Positions 11,278 to 21,478 of a DNA stretch of 64,000 bases are shown here, piece by piece. How positions within the stretch are numbered: position 1 is the stretch's first letter; each line of letters starts with the position of its first letter. Below the pieces are notes generated by a model. It saw only the letters and a program-made list of their open reading frames with translations. It searched no databases and was not told the origin of the DNA. The translations under genes and the position numbers were made by a program. This DNA comes from Oscheius onirici (lineage: Eukaryota > Nematoda > Chromadorea > Rhabditida > Rhabditidae): NCBI GenBank assembly GCA_932521025.1, contig OW051472.1, forward strand, positions 310,001 to 374,000. Direction: 5' to 3'.

Positions 11278-11673
11278 CTAGCTTGTCTGAACCAGATCAA
11301 AGTACAAAAATCTGAGAGAGAGGAGATTGGAATCTATTCGAGAGTCTGACAAAAAACACGGACCAGACAGTTTTTGAACTGATATTTTCTGAAAATGAAT
11401 CATAGTGATCGGAATAAAAATTGTGTCAAGGGCGTAAAGGCCAGAGACAGAGAAGAGATACTTGTACAATTGATCCTCTTGAAGTCGAGAGAGAACGACA
11501 AATAATGTGTCTCGGGGTGAAAAGTTCACACGAGGGTCGCTCTCACTCATTCGGATTACTTTGGGATTATGGGACTGGCAGGTGGAGAGAGGAATGAGGT
11601 TTTGTTTGGGAATGAAGTGAAAGGGTGATGTGAACAGGAACGTGAGGAATAAAAGACTGTCGCCGTCTGTCAA
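11278..11673 (-). CDS. Weak open frame, hypothetical (131 codons)
   Basis: An uninterrupted minus-strand frame with a hydrophobic start (SLLFLTFLF). It has no recognisable domain and no paralogue in the window. A TTTTCAG acceptor inside it would allow a spliced form. It may be chance or the relic of a gene; I do not assign a function. Confidence 0.18.
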   Translation of the reverse strand: MTDGDSLLFLTFLFTSPFHFIPKQNLIPLSTCQSHNPKVIRMSESDPRVNFSPRDTLFVVLSRLQEDQLYKYLFSVSGLYALDTIFIPITMIHFQKISVQKLSGPCFLSDSRIDSNLLSLRFLYFDLVQTS

Positions 11674-12047
11674 GCTGTGTGGCCAGAATGTTATAGGCTA
11701 TGGAGACAAAATTTCGCGCATCTTTTGAAATGTCTTACAAAACTAATTATCATAGTTTTGTGTAAAATTGAAATTGCTTCCAATTAAATACTGTTTGTTT
11801 GAAAAAATTCGTTTGAAAAACTGTAATTTACAAAAAATTCAATTTTTTCTAATAGAGTTTTCGCTTTTTTCGTGAAAACAACTCATTGGTCTCTGCTCTA
11901 CCGTCGAAGAAGGTCGTCTCTCCTCCAGCCTCTCTAGGGCTGTGCTACCACGTCAGGGAAGTCGTCTGGAGTCAGAAGAAAAACTCGAGGTGGGTCTACC
12001 TTTTTTCTCTTACCATTGACTCTCTTTTTTTCGCCAGTGTATGTTTA

Positions 12048-12244
12048 TTAGATGTTTCTATGTCTTCTTTTCCGGCGTCTTCGACTTGAAGATTTGGCAC
12101 ATTGAGAGTGTCGTATGCGTCCCCTCTTGTCCTTTGAGTTAGAAAATACTTCCAAAAGAACTGATAGTAACTAACCTTCCTTTCTCTGAGGCCTATTTTA
12201 TCTAAATCTATTCCAAACCTGTGTCTTTCGTGTTTCTCTACCAT
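12048..12244 (-). CDS. Weak two-exon open frame, basic peptide
   Basis: An ATG at 12244 followed by a possible short intron (GTTAGT donor near 12177, acceptor near 12134) gives a short protein ending in an arginine- and lysine-rich tail (SSSRRRRKRRHRN) and a stop at 12048. Phase holds across the intron, but there is no family match and composition alone could produce it. Included as a candidate only. Confidence 0.2.
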
Positions 12245-13044
12245 TCTATCCCCTGTACTCACTTATTACATGTGTTGTCCCTCTTCTATGTGGGACTCAG
12301 ACTCTTGTGCATGACTGTGCATGGAAGAAACAACGAGCGAAAGGAAAAGGAAGAGAGCGATTGGAAAAGTGTTGAGAGAATGAGTCGAATGCTGGAAGTG
12401 TAGAGCTACGAGAGAACAGTACGAGAAACTGTGGAAAGTTACTGGAACAATACAAAGCCGAACCATTACAATATACCGACTGGAGCATGAATGCACAGAG
12501 TCTGAGTCTTGTCCCTGTTCTTTGTCCTACCGTGCCCGTCTCCTTTTCCTTGAACTCATGACCCCTTCTCGTCCTAAACATGTATCTGTTTTGTTTCCAC
12601 TGTCATTATCTGTTGTCCTTTCTGTTCAAGAATGCTCCATTGTTGTGAAAATTGTCCAATACTGCACGCCGAAAAAGACGATCAAATCTGCGAGGAAGCC
12701 GAATGCGGAAAGATTCGGAGTTGCATAGAGCCAAGTGGTCGTGGAACTGGACAATGTGAATAGAAAGTGTTGAACTGAAACTCGGAAGCTGAAAGAATAC
12801 GAAACCAATGGGACCAACAGAAACCACGAGCTGGAGCGGAGTTTTATGTAGCTCGTCAATCTGCTCCCCCGACTACTCTCTCGAGCGGTCGACCCTCAGG
12901 GAATGTCCTGAATGGGATAAGATGTCCTGAAAGATGTCCTGAATGGAACAGAGGGGCGGTCCTGTCCTTCTTCACTACCAGATCAAGATAAAACCGGTAC
13001 GGACCCGATCAGACCTCTGCCCATATCAAGATAACCCATCCCCC

Positions 13045-14903
13045 ATGCTGTACTTTCTAACCTTACTCTTCCAAACAGTCTCGTCTAAATCAGGTAATTA
13101 ACCATTTTTTCTCTACTTTGTTTTCAGTTATCCGATGCCAATCTGACAGCCAGCTCTTGGCAACTAGACAGACTTGTTCTCCTGACTACTATCTCTGTCA
13201 GGACGTCAACTTTTTCAAGAAGGATTTTCACAAGGCTCGCATCGAGATGAAATGTCCTTTCCCATTGATTTTCAATCGAGTGAAGCTGCAATGTGAGAAT
13301 CCAAAGGAAAGCCAGGAGTGTGATGCGTTTTTGTGAGTTTCGCAGTCTAATTTGATCAGAAACATATGAAATTTCAGTAGTTCTCTTGGAGCCGAAATTG
13401 CAAGAATCATGACAGACGAATCGAACAGTTCTAGTACGTTCTGTAATGAGCATGTCCCCAGTACCAAACCAGTCTTCAACTACCTTTCTTGCGAAAGCGA
13501 GTTTGAAGTTTGTCTTCATGGACGAAACTACAATGCACGCTGTATTGATGTGAGTTTACAGCATCTGTCCCTGTCCCTCTCTCACTTTCCAATTTCAGAG
13601 CGGAAACGAATTCAACGGTCGTCGTTGCGTCCCTGCCTCAAAGTCCTGCTGGGGAGAGCTATTATCAGAAAACGATCTCGAAGAAGTTTCTGCCTATAAT
13701 TACGGACCACTCGAAGATGAGAGTACGATTGATTGAGTATGTACGACGCCTCGGGTTCAGACATCTGCATCTACAGGGACGATCCCTACAGAAGCATTCT
13801 GGCCAACAAGTGTGACAGATTCTTCATCAGGTGCACTGATGACGACAACAGCAGAATTTTGAGTTCCCCCCCCCCCCCCCCCCCCCCCCCATTTTCGAGC
13901 TCGTGACTCATTTTGAAATGAGAGAGGGAAGCTGTCGCAAAATTATAGGGGGATCTTCAGGCAAACAACGGCATAACAAGGTCCGGAACGTAAACACTGT
14001 TCAGACCAAGTTCTGCCGGATTACAGTAAACAGAACTGAGTCATACAAAATCTATTTCAAAATGCGCTACCGTCTGTGTGTGTGTGAAACTGAGATTTGT
14101 GGCTCGTGTATTGCAAGCGTTTAGTGCGCCGCGCGCGCGACCCGGGTTCGATCCCCGCTGGGGACTAATTTTTTTGCTTTGTATTTTTGAGTTGCAAATG
14201 ATGATAGCAAGTGCGTGCATGTGTGCTATTTTCTTCTTTTTCATGTTTTGCACTTTTGCGAGGTGTAAGTTAAAGAAATCGTGGCGAGGCCTTCACGCAG
14301 AAAGACTGTCAGAGTAATTCATGAACATCTATCGTTCTTGCTCAGTAGGATACTGTAGGAACAGTTGATTTTCCAGAGGATTACTGTAGGTCTGAAAGTG
14401 CCGGATTTACCGGGTAATCCAGCAGTTTCATTCAAAAATATGAACAGTTCTTCAGTTTTTTACAGTATACCCACTCTGGATCATCCTTGTGCTTCTGTCT
14501 CTTCCAGTAGATTACGGTATAGTTGGTCTGGTTCCTACTGGTCTTTTGCCCCCTGTTCAGTAGATTACAGTATACCCAGTGAAATCATCTGGTCCTTCAG
14601 TCTCTTTCAGAAGATTACAGTATACCCACTCAGAACCCTACTGGTATTTCGTCCCCAGTCCAGCAGATTACGCTCGTGACGCGGCTCCTTTGTCATAGCC
14701 AAATTCACCCCTTGGCTTTTGTTTAGGAAAACGGCAATTTTCAGTTCCGCTGTCCACGAGGAAGTCACGTCCAGTCGGCTGAAGATTTCCCAATCTGTCG
14801 AAAGAGTCCTGACTGTGAGGAAGTGGAAGGCAGTGGCTCTGAACCTGACAGTGACGAAGAGTACAGTAGAATTTTCGGAAAATGGAATCTTCTGGGAGAG
14901 TGA
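13045..14903 (+). CDS. Secreted cysteine-rich protein resembling chitin-binding (peritrophin-A-like) proteins; last junction unresolved
   Basis: Exon 1 (13045-13093) encodes a signal-peptide-like start (MLYFLTLLFQTVSS). Exons 13128-13332, 13378-13549, 13599-13722 and 13761 to about 13864 follow in phase. The first domain has cysteines in CSPDYYLCQ, MKCPFPLIF and QCENPKESQEC, like a ChtBD2 or CBM14 module. Later modules repeat the pattern (SCESEFEVCLHG; KCDRFFIRC). The final exon near 14727/14745-14903 encodes FRCPRGSHVQ and DFPICRKSPDC, then an acidic Ser/Glu tail and a stop. The donor of the fifth exon falls where a run of 25 C begins (13866), and no phase-correct GT donor can be found, so the last junction is uncertain. 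Proteins of this kind bind chitin in eggshell, pharynx or cuticle. The ChtBD2 assignment is moderate. Confidence 0.72.
13866..13890 (+). repeat. C25 homopolymer at an exon-intron boundary
   Basis: Twenty-five consecutive C directly after the coding sequence of exon 5 of the secreted cysteine-rich gene. Either a real insertion has destroyed the splice donor or the assembly has altered it. Confidence 0.9.
14093..14166 (+). other. tRNA-like sequence or tRNA-derived SINE head in an intron
   Basis: A canonical B box, GGTTCGATCCC (14145-14155), lies within a T-arm-like CCGGG...CCCGC. An A-box-like TGGCTCGTGTATTGC stands 45 bp upstream, and a T7 run (Pol III terminator) starts at 14168. The 3' end GGGGAC has no complementary 5' acceptor strand, so this is not an intact tRNA gene. 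It is probably a SINE or a tRNA pseudogene. Confidence 0.5.
14459..14672 (+). repeat. Minisatellite of about 52 bp, four copies
   Basis: CAGTAGATTACAGTATACCC recurs with start points near 14511, 14564, 14614 and 14667 (spacing 50-53 bp). Between these lie CT-rich pieces such as GGTCTTTTGCCCCC or GGTATTTCGTCCCC. It lies in the long last intron of the cysteine-rich secreted gene. Confidence 0.75.
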
Positions 14904-15097
14904 TAATCTCTTGACTTCTCTGTCCCTTTAAGAAACAAAGCAATTATCCTCTCTCCGACCTGCAGTGACTATAATTTTCGAAACTCTACTCAGTCCTTCG
15001 ATGCAACTCTCGTCCTCTCTCTCTCCGTTTTTTCAGCCCCTCTGCCTAATTGCTCTGTGATTTTCTTGACGACTCTCAACTCGTCTTTCGCCTCAAG

Positions 15098-16056
15098 ATG
15101 AACGGTCTTATGGTTTTCCAAGCCGGCTTGGGAGTACTGTCACTTCTGGCCTACGGCATCATCCTTGGCATTCTGTTCCGTCGTCCGAATGAGTTCTCCA
15201 ATGCCTACTACGGGATCATCAAGTACGGAGGTCTTGTGGTAAGTACAGGACAAGGATAGTATAGAGAGTACTGTAGCTAGGACATACTCAGTAGTCGACT
15301 GTACTGTATGGTTCAGAATCCTTACGGTAAAAGACAGAGAGACACAGAGATGAATAGAAGGAGAGATAGTTCACTCGTCCGTACTCTACAGTTCAAAATA
15401 GGAAAAGCTACGGTACATGGACAGAGGTTACTGAGAATAAGTCTGACAATTAATCAGAAGTAGGAGTCGGGCTATGTCATATACAAAATTGCAAAAGCTG
15501 AGATAGGAATCTAGACACACAGATACAGAGAGGTTCTGGCCTGATTTTTCGTCTTGTCAAGGCAGAACTCTTTTTAGATCAGCTGGTCTGATCCAGGTGG
15601 TCTACCTTGCGGTGCAACTAAAGTTCATTTAGGACATCGTCGTCTACCTCTGGGACTGGTTCTTCAATCGGTTAGTAACTGTCGCTTCTCTTGTTCCCTT
15701 TTACCGTACCATCTTCTACTACTTTCCATGGCTCCCAGCCTTATTCTGGCTCAACCATGCCTTCTTTCATGCGGCACAACTGCAGGTCGTCTTGGCAGGA
15801 GTCCAGCGAGTCTGTCTTCTTGCGCGCCCCATCCTTGCCGACATGGTAGGAATTGAAAATGGGAAAGTTTAACTTCTTTTAGAGCTTCCGCCGAAGCGTG
15901 AACTGGATCTTCACTTTCATGCCAGTCTACTGTCTCATCATTTCTGTACCAATTATCTGGGTTCATCCGACGATTGCAGATATGGGGATGTGGATTGTGT
16001 ACAACATGAGTAATGTGAGTAGAGAGAGGACAGACAGACTGACCGACTGACATACT

Positions 16057-16088
<32 letters not shown>

Positions 16089-16585
16089 CGGTGACCCCTA
16101 TAGATAGTTTCAGATACAGCCCAACCCCTTCATCATCTGCTACTTTTCTGTCCTCGGAGCAATCTACATCCTCGTCGAAGTCGCCATTCTCATCACCTCA
16201 ATAATCTGCCTCATCAAGTACCGGAATACCCTCAATGCAATCCGCCGTCTCTTCTTCATCTCCTTCTTCGTGGGAGTCACCCGACTCTTCGTTCTTATCA
16301 TTGGAGTGAGTGTGAGAGATAGAGTGACAGAGAGACAGAAATCCAAGATACTGTAATGATTTGCAGACTCTCTCAACCCTGAATGATTACGGCAACTGGG
16401 GATGGGAGCCATGGTTCGGAGACGTTCTTCTTCCCTGGATCATGGACCTGACTCTACTCTCTTCTCCCTGGCTCCACCTGGCCTTCAATCGAGCCATCCA
16501 ACGCCGTCTCTTAGTCATCTTCCGGATCAAGGAAGAAAACCAAGTCCAGATCGTCTTGCCAATCGCGGTAGAACAACGGAAGTAA
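15098..16585 (+). CDS. Seven-transmembrane chemoreceptor, Srg-superfamily-like (Srv/Srg type), copy 1
   Basis: Five exons (15098-15238, 15633-15845, 15883-16014, 16114-16305, 16367-16585), all phase 0, encode 298 residues with seven hydrophobic segments. TM3 ends in a family-typical helix (LAGVQRVCLL). TM5 to TM6 are separated by a short basic loop (IKYRNTLNAIRRL). The C-terminal part has TLLSSPWLHLAFNRAIQRR, the PW...N..(I)RR signature of nematode serpentine receptors. Such receptors sit in the ciliary membrane of sensory neurons and signal through G proteins. A paralogue with nearly the same exon lengths follows at 18252-20111. The exact class (srv, srg, sru) is uncertain. Introns 3 and 4 contain GACAGAG repeats, and intron 1 carries a family-A repeat. 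Confidence 0.82.
15537..15630 (+). repeat. Interspersed repeat (family A), 3' part, in chemoreceptor intron 1
   Basis: GGCCTGATTTTTCGTC, CAGAACTCTTTTTAGATCAG, GGTCTGATCCAGGTGGTCT: the same order of motifs as the copies at 29603-29690 and 49800-49865. Confidence 0.6.
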
Positions 16586-16876
16586 AATTTCTTGCTGATC
16601 ATCTGACCTGATCTTGTTGACACCGAGAGCCATTAGGAAAAATGAGTAGTTTTATCAAGGCTGTCATTTTGACGCACGCTGTATGGTTAGAGCTGACCGA
16701 TTTGGAGAAAAGAGTGGCTGGGCTGCAAACATGAACAGGAGGAGTATGGTGATTGTACCAGAGGAGAATTGAGGGGGACGAAGAGACTGGGAGGGACAGA
16801 GGATCAGAGGGACAGAGGATCAGAGAGACAGAGAGACAGAGGGACAGGCAAATTCCACTCGAGATGAAGGTCAAAC

Positions 16877-16882
16877 TTTATT
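16877..16882 (-). terminator. Poly(A) signal of the small secreted-peptide gene
   Basis: AATAAA on the minus strand (TTTATT on plus), 25 nt beyond the stop codon. Confidence 0.6.
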
Positions 16883-16907
16883 CCGAGCAAACAATTTCGC
16901 TAAGATT

Positions 16908-17136
16908 TTAATTAACCTTAGCATTGGCAGTACTATTCCATGTCTTCTTTGCCACATGCGATACTTGTTTCCACTTGTCCGACAACCTACCGAAGTAGCT
17001 TGAGTCTTCAATGAGTCTCATTTCTTCGTCAGCTGTAGGCAAATAACGATTTAATGAGATAGTAAGATTTACCCGAGTAGTAAGCCGAAGTCGAGACAAG
17101 GAAGGCGCAGAGAACAAGAAGAATCCAGAGATTCAT
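16908..17136 (-). CDS. Small secreted peptide, unknown function (62 aa)
   Basis: Two exons on the minus strand (17073-17136 and 16908-17032) with a 40-nt intron give a 62-residue protein. A clear signal peptide (MNLWILLVLCAFLVSTSAYY) is followed by an acidic then basic stretch (DEEMRLIEDSSYFGRLSDKW, KKTWNSTANAKVN). A poly(A) signal lies 25 nt after the stop. It converges on the chemoreceptor at 15098-16585. I do not recognise the family. The features suggest a secreted peptide, possibly processed. Confidence 0.75.
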
Positions 17137-17315
17137 GGCAGAGTGAGGAAGCTGTGAATGTGAAGAGTTTTTTTTTACTGTTGCAGATTATCACAGAGAT
17201 ACTGGATCTAAAAATATAAGTTTTTTTTAACCAAAAGCTAATCTTATAGTTAGAAACAAACATGTCCAGTCATTGGAAAGCGGAGTATGATTCAAAAGAA
17301 TGTATATTTCCATAG

Positions 17316-17895
17316 TCGTCTTCCTTGGATCGCAGATTGCTATTCCACTATCTGATGCTGAAGAAATTCGAAGAAGGATGGGTCAAGCATTTGGAGCGTT
17401 CAACAAGTGGCCAAGCTGTTGACGTCTCGTCAAATCTCCATGGAAAAAAGGAAGCAAACTTTTTTGAGTCGTACGTTTCACCGGTTGCACTCTACGGCGC
17501 AGAATGCTGGTCATTACGGGAAGCTGAAAAACGTCACATCGAAATGTGTCAGAGAAGAATGGAGCTCATCTGATCGGAATCACCACTCTTCACAGATGGA
17601 ACAATGAAAGAGTTCGAGAAAGGACAAAGCTGGCAGACTGGAGGACGAAGGCACTCTCTAAGAAACTTCTCTGGACCGAGAAAATCTCTCTAATGGATTC
17701 GAACAGATGGACCAAGATAATCTCTGATTGGATCCCATTTGAAGGCAGAAGACATAGAGGAGGGTCAAGAAGACGATGGAGATGTTCAGAGACTGGCCGG
17801 GCGTTTGTGGCATAGGAAGACATCAATCGAATGCCAAGATATCCGAAATACACTTGTCAGAGGCTTGAATAATGTAATAAATTAAATTAAAATAA
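17316..17895 (+). mobile_element. 5'-truncated LINE (non-LTR retrotransposon) fragment with 12-bp target-site duplication
   Basis: Broken frames preserve the C-terminal end of a reverse transcriptase protein: VVFLGSQIAIPLSDAEEIRR, VSPVALYGAECWSLREAE, then DSNRWTKIISDWIP and an arginine-rich WRxP-like end. At least two frameshifts separate these parts. An A/T-rich tail (AATAAATTAAATTAAAATAA) ends at 17895. The 12 bases ATATTTCCATAG stand on both sides (17304-17315 and 17896-17907), marking both ends of the insertion. The arrangement is like RTE-type elements. Confidence 0.85.
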
Positions 17896-18251
17896 ATATT
17901 TCCATAGAGGAACCGGAAGTTGCCCGATCCAAGACTCTCTGTCTCTGTCCTCTGTCCTCTGTCCTTTATCTCTTAATCTCTCTGTATGTATATCTATCTG
18001 TCTCTGTCAATCTCTATCTGTCTCTCGGTCCCTCTCCAGATGATACTCTTATTAATCGGAGCCCATCTTTTTTGTACTTTCCCTCTCTCTCCCCTCTCAT
18101 CTTTCCTTTCTCTCTCAACTCTCAAGGGATCGTCTGTTTTCTTACCAAGTATCGCCTAATCACCTATAATTTCGAGAGACAGAGACAAGGCTCCTCCCTC
18201 AATTTCCTGTGTTCCCGCTAACTGCACGGACAGCTGAGAAGAGCGTCATCA

Positions 18252-20111
<1,860 letters not shown>

Positions 20112-20113
20112 TA

Positions 20114-20127
20114 TTTATTGGAATAAA
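20114..20127. terminator. Two opposed poly(A) signals in 14 bp
   Basis: TTTATT (20114-20119) is the AATAAA of the minus-strand glycine-rich gene. AATAAA (20122-20127) is that of the plus-strand chemoreceptor. The two transcripts must overlap at their 3' ends. Confidence 0.6.
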
Positions 20128-20133
20128 GCTAAT

Positions 20134-20644
20134 CTATCGGCCCCAGTTATTGCCTCCTCGTCCTCCAAAGTTGTCTCTGCCACGGTTATTGAAGTCCCGA
20201 CCATGGTCATGGCGATCGTCGAATCCTCCTCTTCTGTCATTAAAACCTCCACGTCCAAAATCTCTTCGGTCATCGTGGCGGTCAAAGTTGTTGCCTCCTC
20301 GTCCTCGGTCATCGAAGCCGCGACCATTTCGACGGTCAACTGGAAAGGGAGAGAATAATACACCGGACCCGTGTTAGTGTTGACCGGAACGATACCAGTA
20401 AGACGCACTTTCGGTGGAAGGCAAATTTTGCAGCAAAACTTGGCACCCATACGCTTTCTATACTGAGTTTATGTTCAAAATGGGTGCGAAGGTTTTTTGC
20501 TGTCTTCGAAAAAACGTCTTGGTCATAAAATTTCAGTTAGAGACTGTGGGAAAGAGTCAGAGTGAGAGTAAACTTACAGTCATCTGGTCGGTAGGCAGCC
20601 ACAAGACAGACGAGTAGAAGGGAGCAGAGAATGAGTAGTTTCAT
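20134..20644 (-). CDS. Glycine-rich secreted protein, copy 1 (90 aa)
   Basis: Two exons (20578-20644, 20134-20339) on the minus strand. A signal peptide (MKLLILCSLLLVCLVAAY) is followed by a mature region built of Gly, Arg, Asp, Phe and Asn (DDFDRRNGRGFDDRGRGG, ending GGRGGNNWGR). It is a paralogue of the plus-strand gene at 20940-21302, and both place the intron directly after the signal peptide. Short Gly-rich secreted peptides in nematodes (grsp, cnc and nlp types) come from the epidermis and serve in cuticle or antimicrobial defence. I do not claim which of these this is. The minus-strand frame rich in Thr and Glu across the same bases is a shadow. Confidence 0.8.
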
Positions 20645-20670
20645 GTTTACTCTCGACCACTCTCATCGAC

Positions 20671-20678
20671 CTTAAATA
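20671..20678 (-). promoter_or_regulatory. TATA-like box of minus-strand glycine-rich gene
   Basis: TATTTAAG on the minus strand, about 30 bp upstream of the start codon, mirrors the TATA box of the divergent partner. Confidence 0.45.
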
Positions 20679-20902
20679 CTTTTTCCCAGCTGAACCTTCG
20701 TCCAACGTGACATTGTTTCCGAGACATCAAGCAAGAAACTGAACGAGATCTATCTCATCGGTCATCACACGCCAAATGTGCGGGGGTGAAGGACAGTCGG
20801 CAGCAGCAATGATCACACGACGTGAAGCTAGAGAAAACAGTTTCTTTGAGTCATCAAAAATAGTACGTAGTATTTTCGGCGAAGTCCGGAAGTTGGTTTG
20901 GG

Positions 20903-20908
20903 TATAAA
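20903..20908 (+). promoter_or_regulatory. TATA box of plus-strand glycine-rich gene
   Basis: TATAAA in the context GGGTATAAAATG, 32 bp before the start codon at 20940. The 295 bp between the two start codons is the shared divergent promoter. Confidence 0.6.
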
Positions 20909-20939
20909 ATGTTTGGAAGAGGATGGAGACGGCACAACC

Positions 20940-21302
20940 ATGAAATATCTCATTCTCTGCTCTCTTCTACTGGTTTCTTTGGCTGTTGCTTACCGGGATG
21001 ACTGTAAGTATTTAGTCTCTCCGCTGTCCCTGTCCCTCTGTCTTTCTCTCTGTCCTGACCCTTCTTTTCTTTCAGTCGGTGGTCGAGGAGGACGGTACAA
21101 TTCCCACGAACGAGGAGACTTTGGAAACGGTTTCGGTCGCCGAGGAGGAATTGATTTCGGCCGCGGCGGCTTCGACGATAGAAGAGGAGGATTCGGAGGT
21201 GGACGTGGCGGTTTCTTCGATCGTGATCGCGACTTTGGAGGCAGAGGTCGTGGCGGTTTTGACAGAGATTTTGGTGGACCATTTGACAGATTCCGAGGTT
21301 AA
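20940..21302 (+). CDS. Glycine-rich secreted protein, copy 2 (96 aa)
   Basis: Two exons (20940-21003, 21076-21302). A signal peptide (MKYLILCSLLLVSLAVAY) nearly identical to that of copy 1 is followed by RDDFGGRGGRYNSHERGDFG and further GFGRRGG / GRGGFDDRRGG repeats, ending FDRFRG. The intron contains the CTGTCCC simple repeat. It is secreted and probably extracellular; function is inferred only from composition and the paralogous pair. Confidence 0.82.
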   Translation: MKYLILCSLLLVSLAVAYRDDCKYLVSPLSLSLCLSLCPDPSFLSVGGRGGRYNSHERGDFGNGFGRRGGIDFGRGGFDDRRGGFGGGRGGFFDRDRDFGGRGRGGFDRDFGGPFDRFRG

Positions 21303-21478
21303 ATATCTTGTAATGCTTTACTAATTTGTACATAAAATTAAATAATTTGAAATAGTAGTATGGACTAGCCGGCCTGGCAATGGTAATGTAATTAGATCCA
21401 GATCAATTGGAACAATGCACATTATGATCTGAAACAGTCTCTTTCCTTCTATTCAGGAAGAACGATTTTTTTTGTAAC

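Larger units (their letters stand above)
9612..13044. other. Intergenic region between NHR pair and chitin-binding-like gene
   Basis: The stretch holds a diverged direct duplication (about 9967-10037 and 10710-10780), repeat copies (10128-10292, 10905-11050) and two weak minus-strand open frames listed separately (11278-11673, 12048-12244). I found no other coherent exon series. Confidence 0.5.

Noticed and set aside
15664-15740. Intron inside exon 2 of the first chemoreceptor (GTTAGT to CCCAG)
   Set aside because: Removing it shifts the frame; left in, exon length equals that of the paralogue (213 nt).
20115-20450. Minus-strand Thr/Glu/Ala-rich frame of 111 codons
   Set aside because: Frame-shifted shadow of the glycine-rich exon; the spliced frame with signal peptide is far better.
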